64,000 bases of DNA. Source: Streptococcus rubneri. Its GTDB lineage: Bacteria; Bacillota; Bacilli; Lactobacillales; Streptococcaceae. The stretch lies in assembly GCF_004785935.1 (NCBI RefSeq), contig NZ_SRRP01000001.1, forward strand, positions 992,001-1,056,000, written 5' to 3'. Position numbers and translations under genes: made by a program. Numbering within the stretch: the stretch's first letter is position 1; every line of letters starts with the position of its first letter. The notes beneath the pieces were generated by a model. That model worked only from the letters and a program-made list of their open reading frames with translations, ran no database searches and had not been told where the DNA came from. Below, piece after piece: positions 37,400 through 46,545 of this stretch.

Positions 37400-37508
37400 G
37401 CACCACAAGAGGCGAAGTCACAAACTCCGCCTCCTTCTACATATTTTTTGTTATAATAGAATATTTTATTTGAAATATCAAGACTTATGCTTGATAAAGC
37501 TAGAAAAC

Positions 37509-39449
37509 TTACCCTTTTCCAGCAAGAATATCTGATACTTTATACAATCCTGGGGAATATGTCCGACCAAATAGTTTTTTCGTCAAGGCATTAAACGTAT
37601 AATGGTCATCTAAAATCAAGACTTCGTCATACGTTTTTAAGAGTGCAATAAAGTCATTGTCTGTTAAATTGGAACCATCTCTAGTATCCATATTTTCATT
37701 GCCGAGGTAATAACTTGTTGCGCTGTCGCTGTATGATGCCATTAAATCTAAAAATTCTTGGTCAGCCGACACAAAATTTTCTCTGGCATCAACATTGACA
37801 TCCCACAGATAATAACGGCTAGCATATTGGACAAAATAATTATCTACATTCTCCTTATCTGCTGTTACAACCAAAATTCTATCCGTTGACGAATTACTCT
37901 GACTTCCAGTAAACTGATGAATTTCTTTTACGACCTCGTTTGTTTCCTGATTGTTATTGTAAACAATGCTATTATTTTCTGACAAGAACATTCCAATGGC
38001 ATAAACTGTCAAAACAAGGCTCGCGTATTGGTACAAGTGTTTATTAAATAAGCACTTGTAAGACCTAGCATTACGTTTACTAATGATTTTTTCATACAGA
38101 CACTTGTCCATTACCCATGCTAAAGCCATGGTCAAACAACCAAAAGCAAAGATAACGATGCTCGAAGCATAGCGCTCAAATCCTGCTAATTCTAACGCTT
38201 CATCAGTCGGCATTGCTGTCAGATACATGAGTAAAATGCCAATATAGTAAGTCACAATCGAAATATCAACAAATCCCCAAGTCAACAAGACAAATTTCTT
38301 ATATTTCAAACGAATGCCAATCACAATAAAGGCAATCAGCATAATCAGATTGATTATCAAAATTCCATTGCTTGCCAAACTGTCAAACGTAAACACCGAT
38401 TTGACAAAAAGAGTGATAATTTTTTGTGGGTCGCCTGACAGATTTCCAGTCAATACCTGACCAAGTTCTGACATGGACACCGCATGCTTGGCACTTGAGG
38501 CATTTGGGAAATTATCCGTCACATGCTTTTGCCAAATAACAAAAGGAAGACAGCTGACTAGCAAGGTCATTATGAGCAGCACTAGTGCTTTTAAACGTGC
38601 TCTTTTACGAACAAGTAAACGCACAATACAAACCACATAAACTACTAAAACGAGAGCGACAAAGAAAAGTCCACTTACTTTGACGATACTTAATAATCCA
38701 AGAATTACCGCCGTATTTAGCGACAAAAACCAGAAACGATTACGATAGACAAAACAACCTGCTATGGCTGCCAAGGCCAAGGCAGGAAGCAGAAAATCAA
38801 CCAGCAAATTATTTAATCGAATAGCAACGTTGAACGTATTAAAAACAGCAAACGAAGCAAAAATCATGCTAACCATTAAGACACGTCGATCATCACGAAG
38901 TGCCGCAAACATGGCATAAAGACTGGAAGCAATCAAGAAGAATTGCCCGACCAACATACTACCTTCTGAAAAGCCTACGATAGTCGTGAAAAAATAAATG
39001 AAAAGTGAACTTCCAACAGGATAGGTATAATAACTAATAATCGTATCCTGCTGTGTTGGCAAAGCATTATTGATATGGAAAAATTTTACAATCGTTGCCC
39101 AATGCGTAAAATTATCATAATGTAAAAGCGGTGAATGCCAGAGCGTTATTCCAAACAAAAGCAAATAAGCCATCATTCCAAGCGCAATATAATCAAGTCT
39201 CCTAAAGCGATATTTCTTTTTCCATACCGCCCAAAGATAATAAAGACTCAAAAGACAGCCCAAAACAGAAATGGCATACACGGTCTGCAACATAAAGCCT
39301 AACAAACTACCAAGGTACAATACCAATGTAATGACTGAAAATGTAAACACCCATGTCAGACTGCGATTCATCTTCACAGTATTACGGAAAAAGGCATTGT
39401 ACCCCATGGTAATCACAAAGAACAACAGTAATCTAGCAATACTAATCAT
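37509..39449 (-). CDS. Polytopic GT-C-like glycosyltransferase of the c-di-GMP exopolysaccharide operon
   Basis: A 646-residue protein with about eleven or twelve TM helices over residues 1-480 and a ~165-residue soluble C-terminal domain. An acidic motif in the first long loop (LLHYDNFTHWATIVKFF, D112) fits GT-C/PMT-type enzymes that use polyprenyl-phosphate sugars on the outer face, but no single family is certain. The start is ATG 39449, which overlaps the upstream stop as ATGA and has GGAGAGGGAGA before it; the frame extends 5 codons further. As last gene of the operon it could add a side group to the polymer, using the lipid-linked sugar made by the GT2-GtrA protein. That role is inference. 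Confidence 0.7.
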   Translation of the reverse strand: MISIARLLLFFVITMGYNAFFRNTVKMNRSLTWVFTFSVITLVLYLGSLLGFMLQTVYAISVLGCLLSLYYLWAVWKKKYRFRRLDYIALGMMAYLLLFGITLWHSPLLHYDNFTHWATIVKFFHINNALPTQQDTIISYYTYPVGSSLFIYFFTTIVGFSEGSMLVGQFFLIASSLYAMFAALRDDRRVLMVSMIFASFAVFNTFNVAIRLNNLLVDFLLPALALAAIAGCFVYRNRFWFLSLNTAVILGLLSIVKVSGLFFVALVLVVYVVCIVRLLVRKRARLKALVLLIMTLLVSCLPFVIWQKHVTDNFPNASSAKHAVSMSELGQVLTGNLSGDPQKIITLFVKSVFTFDSLASNGILIINLIMLIAFIVIGIRLKYKKFVLLTWGFVDISIVTYYIGILLMYLTAMPTDEALELAGFERYASSIVIFAFGCLTMALAWVMDKCLYEKIISKRNARSYKCLFNKHLYQYASLVLTVYAIGMFLSENNSIVYNNNQETNEVVKEIHQFTGSQSNSSTDRILVVTADKENVDNYFVQYASRYYLWDVNVDARENFVSADQEFLDLMASYSDSATSYYLGNENMDTRDGSNLTDNDFIALLKTYDEVLILDDHYTFNALTKKLFGRTYSPGLYKVSDILAGKG

Positions 39450-41671
39450 ACTCTCCCTCTCCATTCATTTGCTAAGGCTTTAAAAGCAGGTAAGCTATCC
39501 AAATCCGCTAAATTGGTAACTCGATAAAGCGATTCGTCTCTATCAATATCATAGGACACAAAAGTCAACTGAATTGGCAAATCTTTGTAGGTAAATGCGA
39601 CATTCGGTTCTTTTTTAGGATTTGTAAATTTTCCAGAAAATGTCATGTAATAATAATCTGTCTTTCTAAGCTGGCATTTTTTTCCAGCAACCTGAACCTC
39701 TTCATTAACACGAACTTTCGGAAAAGCTACTTGGTCATAGGCTGAAACAGGACGTTCATTATTTTGGAAACGTTGACTAAAGTTCTCAAATAAATCATCC
39801 CATGTTGTCATCCAAGGGTCTTTTTCCTTCGGAAGATTGTGATTAATGCGGTCATAAATGTACTGATAAAATTCGCGCTTATCAGCTTCAGGAATTTCTG
39901 AAAATTGAACGCCGTAGCGCCAACCATTATCAATCGCAAAAACACGAACAACATGACCTTTTACCCTCGCATGGTAATCACGTGATTGCAAATTAAGCGT
40001 CAGTTCTTTTTCTTTCGGCAAATACAATGGTAAATCCGTATAGAATGAAATCCCCGTTTCTGAAATATCACAGACTCTCACTTGGTAAGAATCATCATCA
40101 ACCTCAATAACCATAGCTTCATCAACAGTAAAACGCTCACTTGAGCGATAAATCGGACGACCAAGCGCACAGAAAATCGCAAAGGTCAAATTGATGATAT
40201 GATAAATCAACCAAAAACTGATAATACTTCCATAAAAAAGCTCTGAACCAAATTTTCCATAGTTAAAAGTCACCAAACCATAAACGGCTAATCCCCATAA
40301 AACAAGATAAGGAAGCGCATAAAGGTACAACGTCCACGACGTATCATTTCCCTTACGTGTCACCTTAAATTTTTTATTGCTAATGCCAAAGGACTCCAAC
40401 ATCATGGGAATAAACAAATACGGAGCAAAAATCGTTTCCACAATTTCTCCCCAAACCTGTGTTCGGTATTGTTTTGAGACTTCTCGCATTGACAAGTGTG
40501 TCAATGCGTAACTTGGCAACCAGAATAGGAACAGTAGCAAGATATTTGACACCACCACACGGACATGGAAAACCGTATATAAAATCGGTGCCAAGATATA
40601 CAATAACCGTCTAAAGAAAGACCACCAATAAAGATAGCCATTAATATAAACAATTCTTTGCCCCTTTGTCAATTTGGGATTAAAGAAGATATTCATATTG
40701 TAGCTACTGCGAATAACGCCACGTCCCCAGCGCGTGCGCTGTTTGATGACACTCTTCAAATCTGTTGGCGTTAACCCGCTAGCCATTGGACTTTTCGTCG
40801 AATAATTTACATAACCAGCCGCATTCATCCGAACACCTAGCTCGAAATCCTCCGTAATAGTATCTGTCGGAAAACCACCAACATCTTCAATCGCCTTGCG
40901 GAAAATAACCGTATTAGACCCCGTATAAACCGCTGCACCGTGCGAATTATTGCAAACATTAATTTCTTTGGAAAAGAAATCTTGTTCGTTTGGTAAGGTT
41001 GATTCTGAAAACAAGTTAAATTGGAAAATATCAGCATTGTAAAAACTTTGTGGCGTTTGAATCAAACCAACTTTTGACTTATCATAATCGTCACCATTTT
41101 CATAAGCCTCAACTTGTTCAACAAAATAAGGCACAGTTTCCAACAGGAATTCACGATAAGGAATCATATCCGCATCAAATGTCGCCACCAAAGGTGATGA
41201 CGTCTGACGTAAAGCATTATTGTAGTTTCCTGATTTGGCATCTTTATTATCTGCCAAACCAAAATAACCAACACCAAGCTCATCAGCCAATTTGGCAACT
41301 TCTAGACGATTGGTATCATCACAGACGTAGATATGCACCTTAGACTTATCAGGATATTCCATAAAAGTACAGGCATTAATCGTCTTATAAAGCAACTCTG
41401 GATCCTCATTATGCGTTGCAATCAAAACATCCACATCTGGGTAACGCTCCTTAGCAATCTCAGGCTTTTCAAGCTCAAAGTCCTTTTGCTTATTCCAAAT
41501 GAGAATGTAGCCTGTAATGGCTGAAACTACCTCACTTCCCCACAATAAAATCCCAAAGATCAGCGCAAACCATGAATCATGCCACGGAATAGTCGCCACC
41601 AAACGCCAAGTTAAATAAAAGGCAGTCGTTACAAATGCAACGAAATAGAGTATCCTCTTATTAGCCTTCAT
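39446..41671 (-). CDS. Cellulose-synthase-like GT2 with C-terminal PilZ (c-di-GMP) domain
   Basis: A 741-residue membrane glycosyltransferase built like BcsA. After two TM helices comes a processive GT2 domain with all catalytic motifs: DDT (118-120), DAD (166-168), TED (273-275) and QRTRW (311-315). Further TM helices follow (about 340-395 and 450-500), then a PilZ domain with both c-di-GMP motifs, RSSER (509-513, RxxxR) and DISETG (535-540, DxSxxG), and a ~150-residue C-terminal extension. It should polymerise a nucleotide sugar and extrude the glycan when c-di-GMP binds. The start is ATG 41671 with GGAGG 6 nt upstream; an upstream GTG in frame is rejected because the SD overlaps it. The sugar is unknown; no BcsB, BcsZ or BcsC partners are present. 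Confidence 0.92.
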   Translation of the reverse strand: MKANKRILYFVAFVTTAFYLTWRLVATIPWHDSWFALIFGILLWGSEVVSAITGYILIWNKQKDFELEKPEIAKERYPDVDVLIATHNEDPELLYKTINACTFMEYPDKSKVHIYVCDDTNRLEVAKLADELGVGYFGLADNKDAKSGNYNNALRQTSSPLVATFDADMIPYREFLLETVPYFVEQVEAYENGDDYDKSKVGLIQTPQSFYNADIFQFNLFSESTLPNEQDFFSKEINVCNNSHGAAVYTGSNTVIFRKAIEDVGGFPTDTITEDFELGVRMNAAGYVNYSTKSPMASGLTPTDLKSVIKQRTRWGRGVIRSSYNMNIFFNPKLTKGQRIVYINGYLYWWSFFRRLLYILAPILYTVFHVRVVVSNILLLFLFWLPSYALTHLSMREVSKQYRTQVWGEIVETIFAPYLFIPMMLESFGISNKKFKVTRKGNDTSWTLYLYALPYLVLWGLAVYGLVTFNYGKFGSELFYGSIISFWLIYHIINLTFAIFCALGRPIYRSSERFTVDEAMVIEVDDDSYQVRVCDISETGISFYTDLPLYLPKEKELTLNLQSRDYHARVKGHVVRVFAIDNGWRYGVQFSEIPEADKREFYQYIYDRINHNLPKEKDPWMTTWDDLFENFSQRFQNNERPVSAYDQVAFPKVRVNEEVQVAGKKCQLRKTDYYYMTFSGKFTNPKKEPNVAFTYKDLPIQLTFVSYDIDRDESLYRVTNLADLDSLPAFKALANEWRGRV

Positions 41672-42725
41672 TCTCGCCTCCACTAAAAATCAAATGTTTT
41701 TGCACAAAATAACTGACAAAGAAAAGTGTACCGTCAACTAAAATCTTCACCAATGAAATTGGCAGCATCGTCAAGGCATTTCCTAGAACTGTTACCAATA
41801 AACTTGACAAAACAATCTGTACTACCACCAAAGTAAAGTATTTTATCGCACTATTTGATTGACCTCGTTTAAAGACCACCTTATGATTCAAGGTAAAATT
41901 AACAAAAGATGATATCGCACGCGCTAAAATCGAAGCTAACGTCACCGCACTAAAACTCAATCCATTAAACAAAGAAATTAAAATCGTAAAAGCAACAATA
42001 TCAACCAAGAAGGAAAACAATGATGAAAAAATGTACTTGAAGAAAACCTTGTAAATTCTAATCGAGTCACGAATCGCATCAAAATGCGACGACTGATTTT
42101 CATCCAAATAAATCGTTGCAATGCCAACTTCACAAATCAGAATATTGTCCTCTTTTGCCTCAAGTAACATATTCATCTCAAATTCATACCGTTCACCCTC
42201 CACGGTTAAGAGTTTTGGCAACCATGACATAGGAATCACACGAAGCCCCGTTTGCGTATCAGAAACGTTCATACCTGTCATAGCCCCCAAGACGTCTCTT
42301 GTCAATAAATTTCCAAATTTACTACGTAAAGGAACAGATTTTTCAAATGTTCTAACACCCAGCACCAAACTATCAGGATGTTGCAAAAATTCAGCCAAAC
42401 ATTTCATCATGTCTTCGTAGGTGTGTTGACCATCAGAATCAATCGTCACAATTCCTTTGGCATTAGGAAAATTGTCCAAAATATATGAAATAGCCGTTTT
42501 TAAAGCACGACCTTTTCCTTTATTATCAGCATGTCTTTGCAAATGACAAGCATAGTTACTCTGCGCTATTGCAAATAACGGTGCAAAATCAGCTCCACTA
42601 CCGTCATCGACTAGAATAATGTCAAACATTTGATTTTCCTTATCCCGAATATTTTTCAAAAGTTCCAACAAACGGTCATCAGGTTCATAGGCAGGAATGA
42701 CAATAACAACATCTTGAAACATCAT
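41661..42725 (-). CDS. GT2 glycosyltransferase fused to a GtrA-like membrane domain
   Basis: A 354-residue protein. Residues 1-225 are a GT2 domain of the DPM1/polyprenyl-phosphate hexosyltransferase type (VVIVIPAYEPDDRLLELL, VDDGSG, TIDSDGQH with D96/D98). Residues ~230-348 are a GtrA-like domain with four TM helices (KYIFSSLFSFLVDIVAF, ASFVNF-like NFTLNHKVVFKRG). Such fusions make undecaprenyl-phosphate sugar and are thought to flip it across the membrane for side-chain transfer. It overlaps the cyclase gene by 4 nt and the PilZ synthase by 11 nt, so all are coupled. Confidence 0.87.
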   Translation of the reverse strand: MMFQDVVIVIPAYEPDDRLLELLKNIRDKENQMFDIILVDDGSGADFAPLFAIAQSNYACHLQRHADNKGKGRALKTAISYILDNFPNAKGIVTIDSDGQHTYEDMMKCLAEFLQHPDSLVLGVRTFEKSVPLRSKFGNLLTRDVLGAMTGMNVSDTQTGLRVIPMSWLPKLLTVEGERYEFEMNMLLEAKEDNILICEVGIATIYLDENQSSHFDAIRDSIRIYKVFFKYIFSSLFSFLVDIVAFTILISLFNGLSFSAVTLASILARAISSFVNFTLNHKVVFKRGQSNSAIKYFTLVVVQIVLSSLLVTVLGNALTMLPISLVKILVDGTLFFVSYFVQKHLIFSGGENEG

Positions 42726-43756
42726 CGACGTTCTCCTTTCTGACTTTTATTTTCGTACATTTTCTTATCAGCTATTGCAAAAAAATCAACGAAGTTTTTA
42801 TGTGATTGATAAGAGTCCGTATAAGCACCTAAAGATGCTGTAATCCCCATATCTTTGAGAGTCATTTCTGCTTGAACAAGTTTTATTAAAAATTCAGCTT
42901 GATTTTCAGAAACTCCAGGGAGTAAAACCGCAAATTCATCTCCACCTAACCTTGCTATTACAGCACTTTCAGGCATTATCTTCGTTAAAATATCACCAAA
43001 TTCAATTAGAATCTTATCTCCCGTAGCATGTCCAAAAGTATCATTTGCTTCCTTGAATTTATCCAAATCAGATATAATAACCGTAATTTGTTCTTCTTTA
43101 CGTGTCAGACATTCCTCAAAAGCAAGCTCAATATATCGTCGATTATGAACCCGTGTTAAAACATCTTCGTATGCCATCCTCTGTATTTCAAGTTCATGAA
43201 GTCTCTGCTCTGTAACATCAAGAACAAAACAAAAAACACCAATCACTTTTTGGCGATTGTTATAAATGGGAGAATACATATTTTGCCAGTAAAGCGTTTT
43301 GTCGCCTGTCTTAATAGCATCCATAAATATAAATGTTTCACCCTTTTTCGCACGATCAACATTTGCTTTTAAACGCGCAGCATCATCACTATTAAGATAA
43401 TTCATTGGAAAGTCACCAATTTTGGGAGTGAAATAAAAGATTTCTTCCATGAGCCGAATATCATTCTTATTAACCGCAATAAAACGATAATTTAAGTCTA
43501 CAGCATAGACGTTAATAAGTTTCGAACTCTGTAAGATAAAGTGGGATAGCATATGCTGTCTTCGATTAAGGTAAGATGCTAGGGTCCAAAGAACTAGTAT
43601 TCCTATAAAGATTGCTAAAACGATGGGATTATCATGGTCAATCAAAACATCATCATACACTAAGCGAATTAATAACATTAACGCAGCAAAAATACTTAAG
43701 TACGTTAACAATCTTTGATGCTTGATTAAAAAATCACTTACTTTTCCTAATACCAT
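42722..43756 (-). CDS. Membrane-bound PAS-GGDEF diguanylate cyclase
   Basis: A 344-residue protein: two TM helices (about 16-33 and 44-61), a PAS sensor domain (about 75-180, ending in the DVTEQR linker) and a GGDEF domain (190-340). The active-site loop ARLGGDEFAVLLPG (GGDEF 271-275) and the metal/substrate region SDLDKFKEANDTFGH are intact, so it should make c-di-GMP from two GTP. The inhibitory I-site RxxD, expected at 262-265, reads PESA and is absent, so product feedback is unlikely. The start has GGTGAGG upstream and lies 15 nt after the truncated fruK. It heads the exopolysaccharide operon, whose PilZ synthase is the obvious effector. No EAL or HD-GYP gene is in the window. Confidence 0.93.
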   Translation of the reverse strand: MVLGKVSDFLIKHQRLLTYLSIFAALMLLIRLVYDDVLIDHDNPIVLAIFIGILVLWTLASYLNRRQHMLSHFILQSSKLINVYAVDLNYRFIAVNKNDIRLMEEIFYFTPKIGDFPMNYLNSDDAARLKANVDRAKKGETFIFMDAIKTGDKTLYWQNMYSPIYNNRQKVIGVFCFVLDVTEQRLHELEIQRMAYEDVLTRVHNRRYIELAFEECLTRKEEQITVIISDLDKFKEANDTFGHATGDKILIEFGDILTKIMPESAVIARLGGDEFAVLLPGVSENQAEFLIKLVQAEMTLKDMGITASLGAYTDSYQSHKNFVDFFAIADKKMYENKSQKGERR

Positions 43757-43771
43757 TACAGCCTCACCAAT

Positions 43772-44011
43772 CTAAGTAGTTTTAATACCTTCAGCATCCA
43801 AACTGTCTGTAACAAAACGTCCTGTAAAACCACCGATGAAGCCCGTAGCAGTATTGTCAATTCCTAAACGTTGTAGAATACGGCTGACATTAATACCCTT
43901 ACCGCCAGCGAATTTATCATCACTCTCTATACGGTTAACTTCACCAATCTCTACCTTGTCGATACGAACAATGAAGTCGATTGATGGGTTTAGCGTCACA
44001 GTATAAATCAT
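43772..44011 (-). pseudogene. fruK: 1-phosphofructokinase fruK, 5' fragment
   Basis: 79 residues matching the start of FruK/PfkB sugar kinases (MIYTVTLNPSIDFIVRID, DDKFAGGKGINVSRILQRLG, ATGFIGGFTGRF). The protein should run to about 300 residues, but after LDAEGIKTT a stop occurs and the diguanylate cyclase gene begins 15 nt later. The ATP-binding C-terminal half (GAGD motif) is missing and is not found elsewhere in the window. It is the junction where the c-di-GMP operon joins a fru locus. Confidence 0.85.
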
Positions 44012-44040
44012 ACTTCAATAACCCTCGTTTTCTCTTTTAA

Positions 44041-44721
44041 TTATTTAAGGAGCCCTTGTTCCGAAGCATTTGTGATTATAGTTACTTTCTCAACCTCGGC
44101 TACCTTAGCATAGGTAACCTGACCAAGTTTAGAGGCATCAGCTAGAACATAGGCTTTTTGCGCATTAGCTATCACTGTTCGTTTAATGACCGCCTCTTCC
44201 ATATCTGGCGTTGTGAAATAATTGGCATCAACTCCATTAGCACCAATGAAAGCACAATCAAAATTCAGTTGTCTGATTTGTTCCAGAGCTGTACTTCCAA
44301 TAGAGGCATCTGTTGAATGTTTAACCTTACCACCAATAATCCTAGTACTAATACCGAGATCTACCAGCTTAACAGCATGATGGATAGAATTAGTCACAAC
44401 CGTCACCTGACGATTGCTCAAATGTGGAATCAAAAGTTCATTCGTTGTACTAGCCTCAAGAAAAACGACATCACCTTCCTTAATCAAATCGGCAGCATAG
44501 CCAGCTAATTGAGCCTTTTCTTGAACATTTCTGATAGCTTTTTGGCTATTGGCAATTTCTTCCTTTAGACCATGAATCCTTTCAGCACCACTATCAACAC
44601 GTTTAAGTTGGCCATCTGCCGCTAACTCATCCAAGTCACGACGAATTGTCGACTCAGACGTATCACTTAATAAAACTGTCAGGTTTTCCAAAGCGACTAA
44701 ACCATAAATAGAAAGAATCAT
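44041..44721 (-). CDS. DeoR family regulator (FruR-like), 5' end altered by a transposase junction
   Basis: DeoR-type protein with a helix-turn-helix (TSESTIRRDLDEL) and the DeoRC sugar-phosphate sensor (VFLEASTTNELLIPHLSNR, FIGANGVDANYFTTPDMEEA). It lies 29 nt before fruK, the standard fruRKA layout. The usual first ~10 residues are replaced: the open frame enters the divergent ISL3 transposase, and the first credible Met (MILSIYGLVALENL) is at 44721, at the junction. It may still be functional if started there, but its own promoter is lost. The DNA-binding turn VHGGAE reads VDSGAE here. Confidence 0.65.
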   Translation of the reverse strand: MILSIYGLVALENLTVLLSDTSESTIRRDLDELAADGQLKRVDSGAERIHGLKEEIANSQKAIRNVQEKAQLAGYAADLIKEGDVVFLEASTTNELLIPHLSNRQVTVVTNSIHHAVKLVDLGISTRIIGGKVKHSTDASIGSTALEQIRQLNFDCAFIGANGVDANYFTTPDMEEAVIKRTVIANAQKAYVLADASKLGQVTYAKVAEVEKVTIITNASEQGLLK

Positions 44722-45468
44722 ATGAGACAACTCTATCATACTACAGAATTAATCGGAATTAAAGACAAAAATATCACTTTAACTAAAGTTTTTCAACGCG
44801 AGACACATATTGAGGTGCAAGCTACGCTTGATTACACCCCTCCTAAGTGTTGTCATTGTCAAGGAAAACAAATCAAATACAACTTTCAAAAGCCTTCTAA
44901 GATTCCTTTTATTGAGATTGGTGGACTTCCTAGTCTTATTCGTTTGAAGAAGAGAAGATTTCAATGCAAAGACTGCCATAAAGTGACGGTTTCTGAGACC
45001 TCCCTTGTTCAGAAGAACTGTCAAATCTCTGAATTAGTGAAGCAGAAAACAGCTCAACTCTTGCTTAATCGAGAAGCTTTGACGCACATCGCTGAAAAAC
45101 TTGCCATCTCGACCTCAACTGTGTATCGTAAGCTTAAACAATTTCAGTTCAAGGATGACCATTCTACCTTACCTGAAGTACTGTCTTGGGATGATTTCTC
45201 TTATCAAAAGGGAAAGCTAGCCTTTATTGCTCAGGATTATGAGACTAAGAAAATCATCACTATTCTTGATAACAGACGACAAACAACCATTCGTAATCAC
45301 TTTTTCAAATACTCTAAAGAAGCTCGAGAAGGGGGGGAAATTGTTACTATGGATATGTCTGGTAATTACATCCCTTTAATCAAAACTATTTTTCCAAATG
45401 CTAATATTGTTCTTGACCGTTTTCACATTGTCCAACATATGAACAGAGCGCTAAAACAGAATAGATAG
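44722..45468 (+). pseudogene. ISL3 family transposase, truncated
   Basis: 248 residues matching the first ~60% of ISL3 transposases (about 420 residues): zinc ribbon CCHCQGKQIKYNFQKPSKIPF with KRRFQCKDCHK, helix-turn-helix AEKLAISTSTVYRKLK, and the DDE start VLSWDDFSYQKGKLAFIAQD with NIVLDRFHIVQHMNRAL. It stops right after HMNRALKQNR. The left end and promoter are gone, the start codon abutting the DeoR gene, and the C-terminal catalytic Glu region is missing, so the element is dead. Confidence 0.88.
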
Positions 45469-45475
45469 TTATGCA

Positions 45476-45500
45476 AAAAAGAGGTATTTTTATACCTTTT
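45476..45500. terminator. Hairpin with T run after the transposase fragment
   Basis: AAAAGAGGTAT-TTTT-ATACCTTTT, a short terminator-like stem directly after the truncated transposase. Confidence 0.45.
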
Positions 45501-45567
45501 AAAGAAAAAAATCCCTCTACAGATGAGAGAGATTGATCTTCAAAACTTGAATTTGATTAGAAGATGA

Positions 45568-45899
45568 TTAATGTTTCGGATGAGACTCAATCCACGCTAC
45601 AAACTCGTCATAAGAGTGAATTTGTGTTTTTTCTCCAGAGTTGTCTCGTCAGTAGCATAAAGTTCCATAACTTCTTGACCTTCTGGCGCAAACCAATGAA
45701 TGATTTTATCAAACCATTCGCGTTCATTGTATTGTTTAAGGCGGAAATATAATTTTTCTATATATTTCATATTTTTTGCAACTTCCGGGTAGATATGTGC
45801 AAAATTTGTACCAAAAATATTTACTTTATCATTATTTACTTCATTCGATAACCTAATTGGTAAAAAATTAAACCATAGGTATTTAAATTTTTTTCTCAA
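45568..45899 (-). pseudogene. Small hypothetical protein with a C-terminal frameshift (DUF3884-like)
   Basis: The frame from 45899 encodes about 95 residues (MRKKFKYLWFNFLPIRLSNE, EKLYFRLKQYNEREWFDKI, HWFAPEGQEVMELYATDE) and then ends in a short tail after an A-run. In the next frame the sequence continues as HSYDEFVAWIESHPKH up to a TAA at 45568. Adding one A to the six-A run would join the two. It resembles small DUF3884-type proteins of unknown function; this match is weak. Confidence 0.5.
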
Positions 45900-45917
45900 C
45901 TGATCATATATTCTTCC

Positions 45918-46513
45918 TCAGCCCCAATCAATTTTTCGTTGATAGACTGATGGTTGATCTTCTAGATAGTTGATCTTTGATTCAACATCACCTTGAACAA
46001 TTTGCTCCTGTGAAAGTGAAAAGGATCCGCATATTGTTAGGGTCCTTCAAATCAGAATAGTTACCTCTATCAATTTTTTGTATGTTTAAGGATAGATAAT
46101 CATTCCCGTCAGCATATCCATCGCTATCAGGTACTTTCCAAACACTACGGTATGTATTATCTTTACCTAATAGACGATAAATATCAAATTCTTTTTTTGT
46201 GGCCTAAATGATTCAGGTCATAACTAATTACTTTGAAATATTCTTCTTCCCCAATTAAAGGAGGTGTCTTTAGATCTCCAGTAAACAGGCAATGTTCTGA
46301 ATAGGTTATTACATAATCTTGACCATGGTAAATATAGCCTTTGTTCTCTTTTTGGCTAACTAAAACAATTTTTGATCTTCAAAAGTTTGAACGGTCAAAT
46401 GTGAGGCAAATTTCCTATTATTGTATTTTTTTAAAGGTACTATTATATAAAATATACCATGACAGTCCAGCAATTGATACAACTACAGCAATGCCAAATA
46501 GTATTTAATTCAT
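45918..46513 (-). pseudogene. Decayed small membrane-anchored protein (possibly TipC-like immunity)
   Basis: On the minus strand, pieces in three frames give a TM anchor (ILFGIAVVVSIAGLSWYILY) followed by FTGDLKTPPLIGEEEYFKVI, LLGKDNTYRSVWKVPDSDGY and QGDVESKINYLEDQPSVYQR up to a TGA. The lesions are an in-frame stop at codon 3, a frameshift in an A7 run near 46195 and another near 46015. The layout (one TM, ~190 residues) recalls TipC-type immunity proteins of LXG toxins, a low-confidence guess. It is clearly non-functional. Confidence 0.5.
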
Positions 46514-46545
46514 ATTAACATTCATTCTTATCACCATTTGTTTTC

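Noticed and set aside
37509-43756. Ordinary cellulose (bcs) or capsule operon
   Set aside because: No BcsB/BcsZ/BcsC, no Wzx/Wzy/Wzd/Wze genes. The cyclase plus GT2-GtrA plus GT-C set is a different layout.
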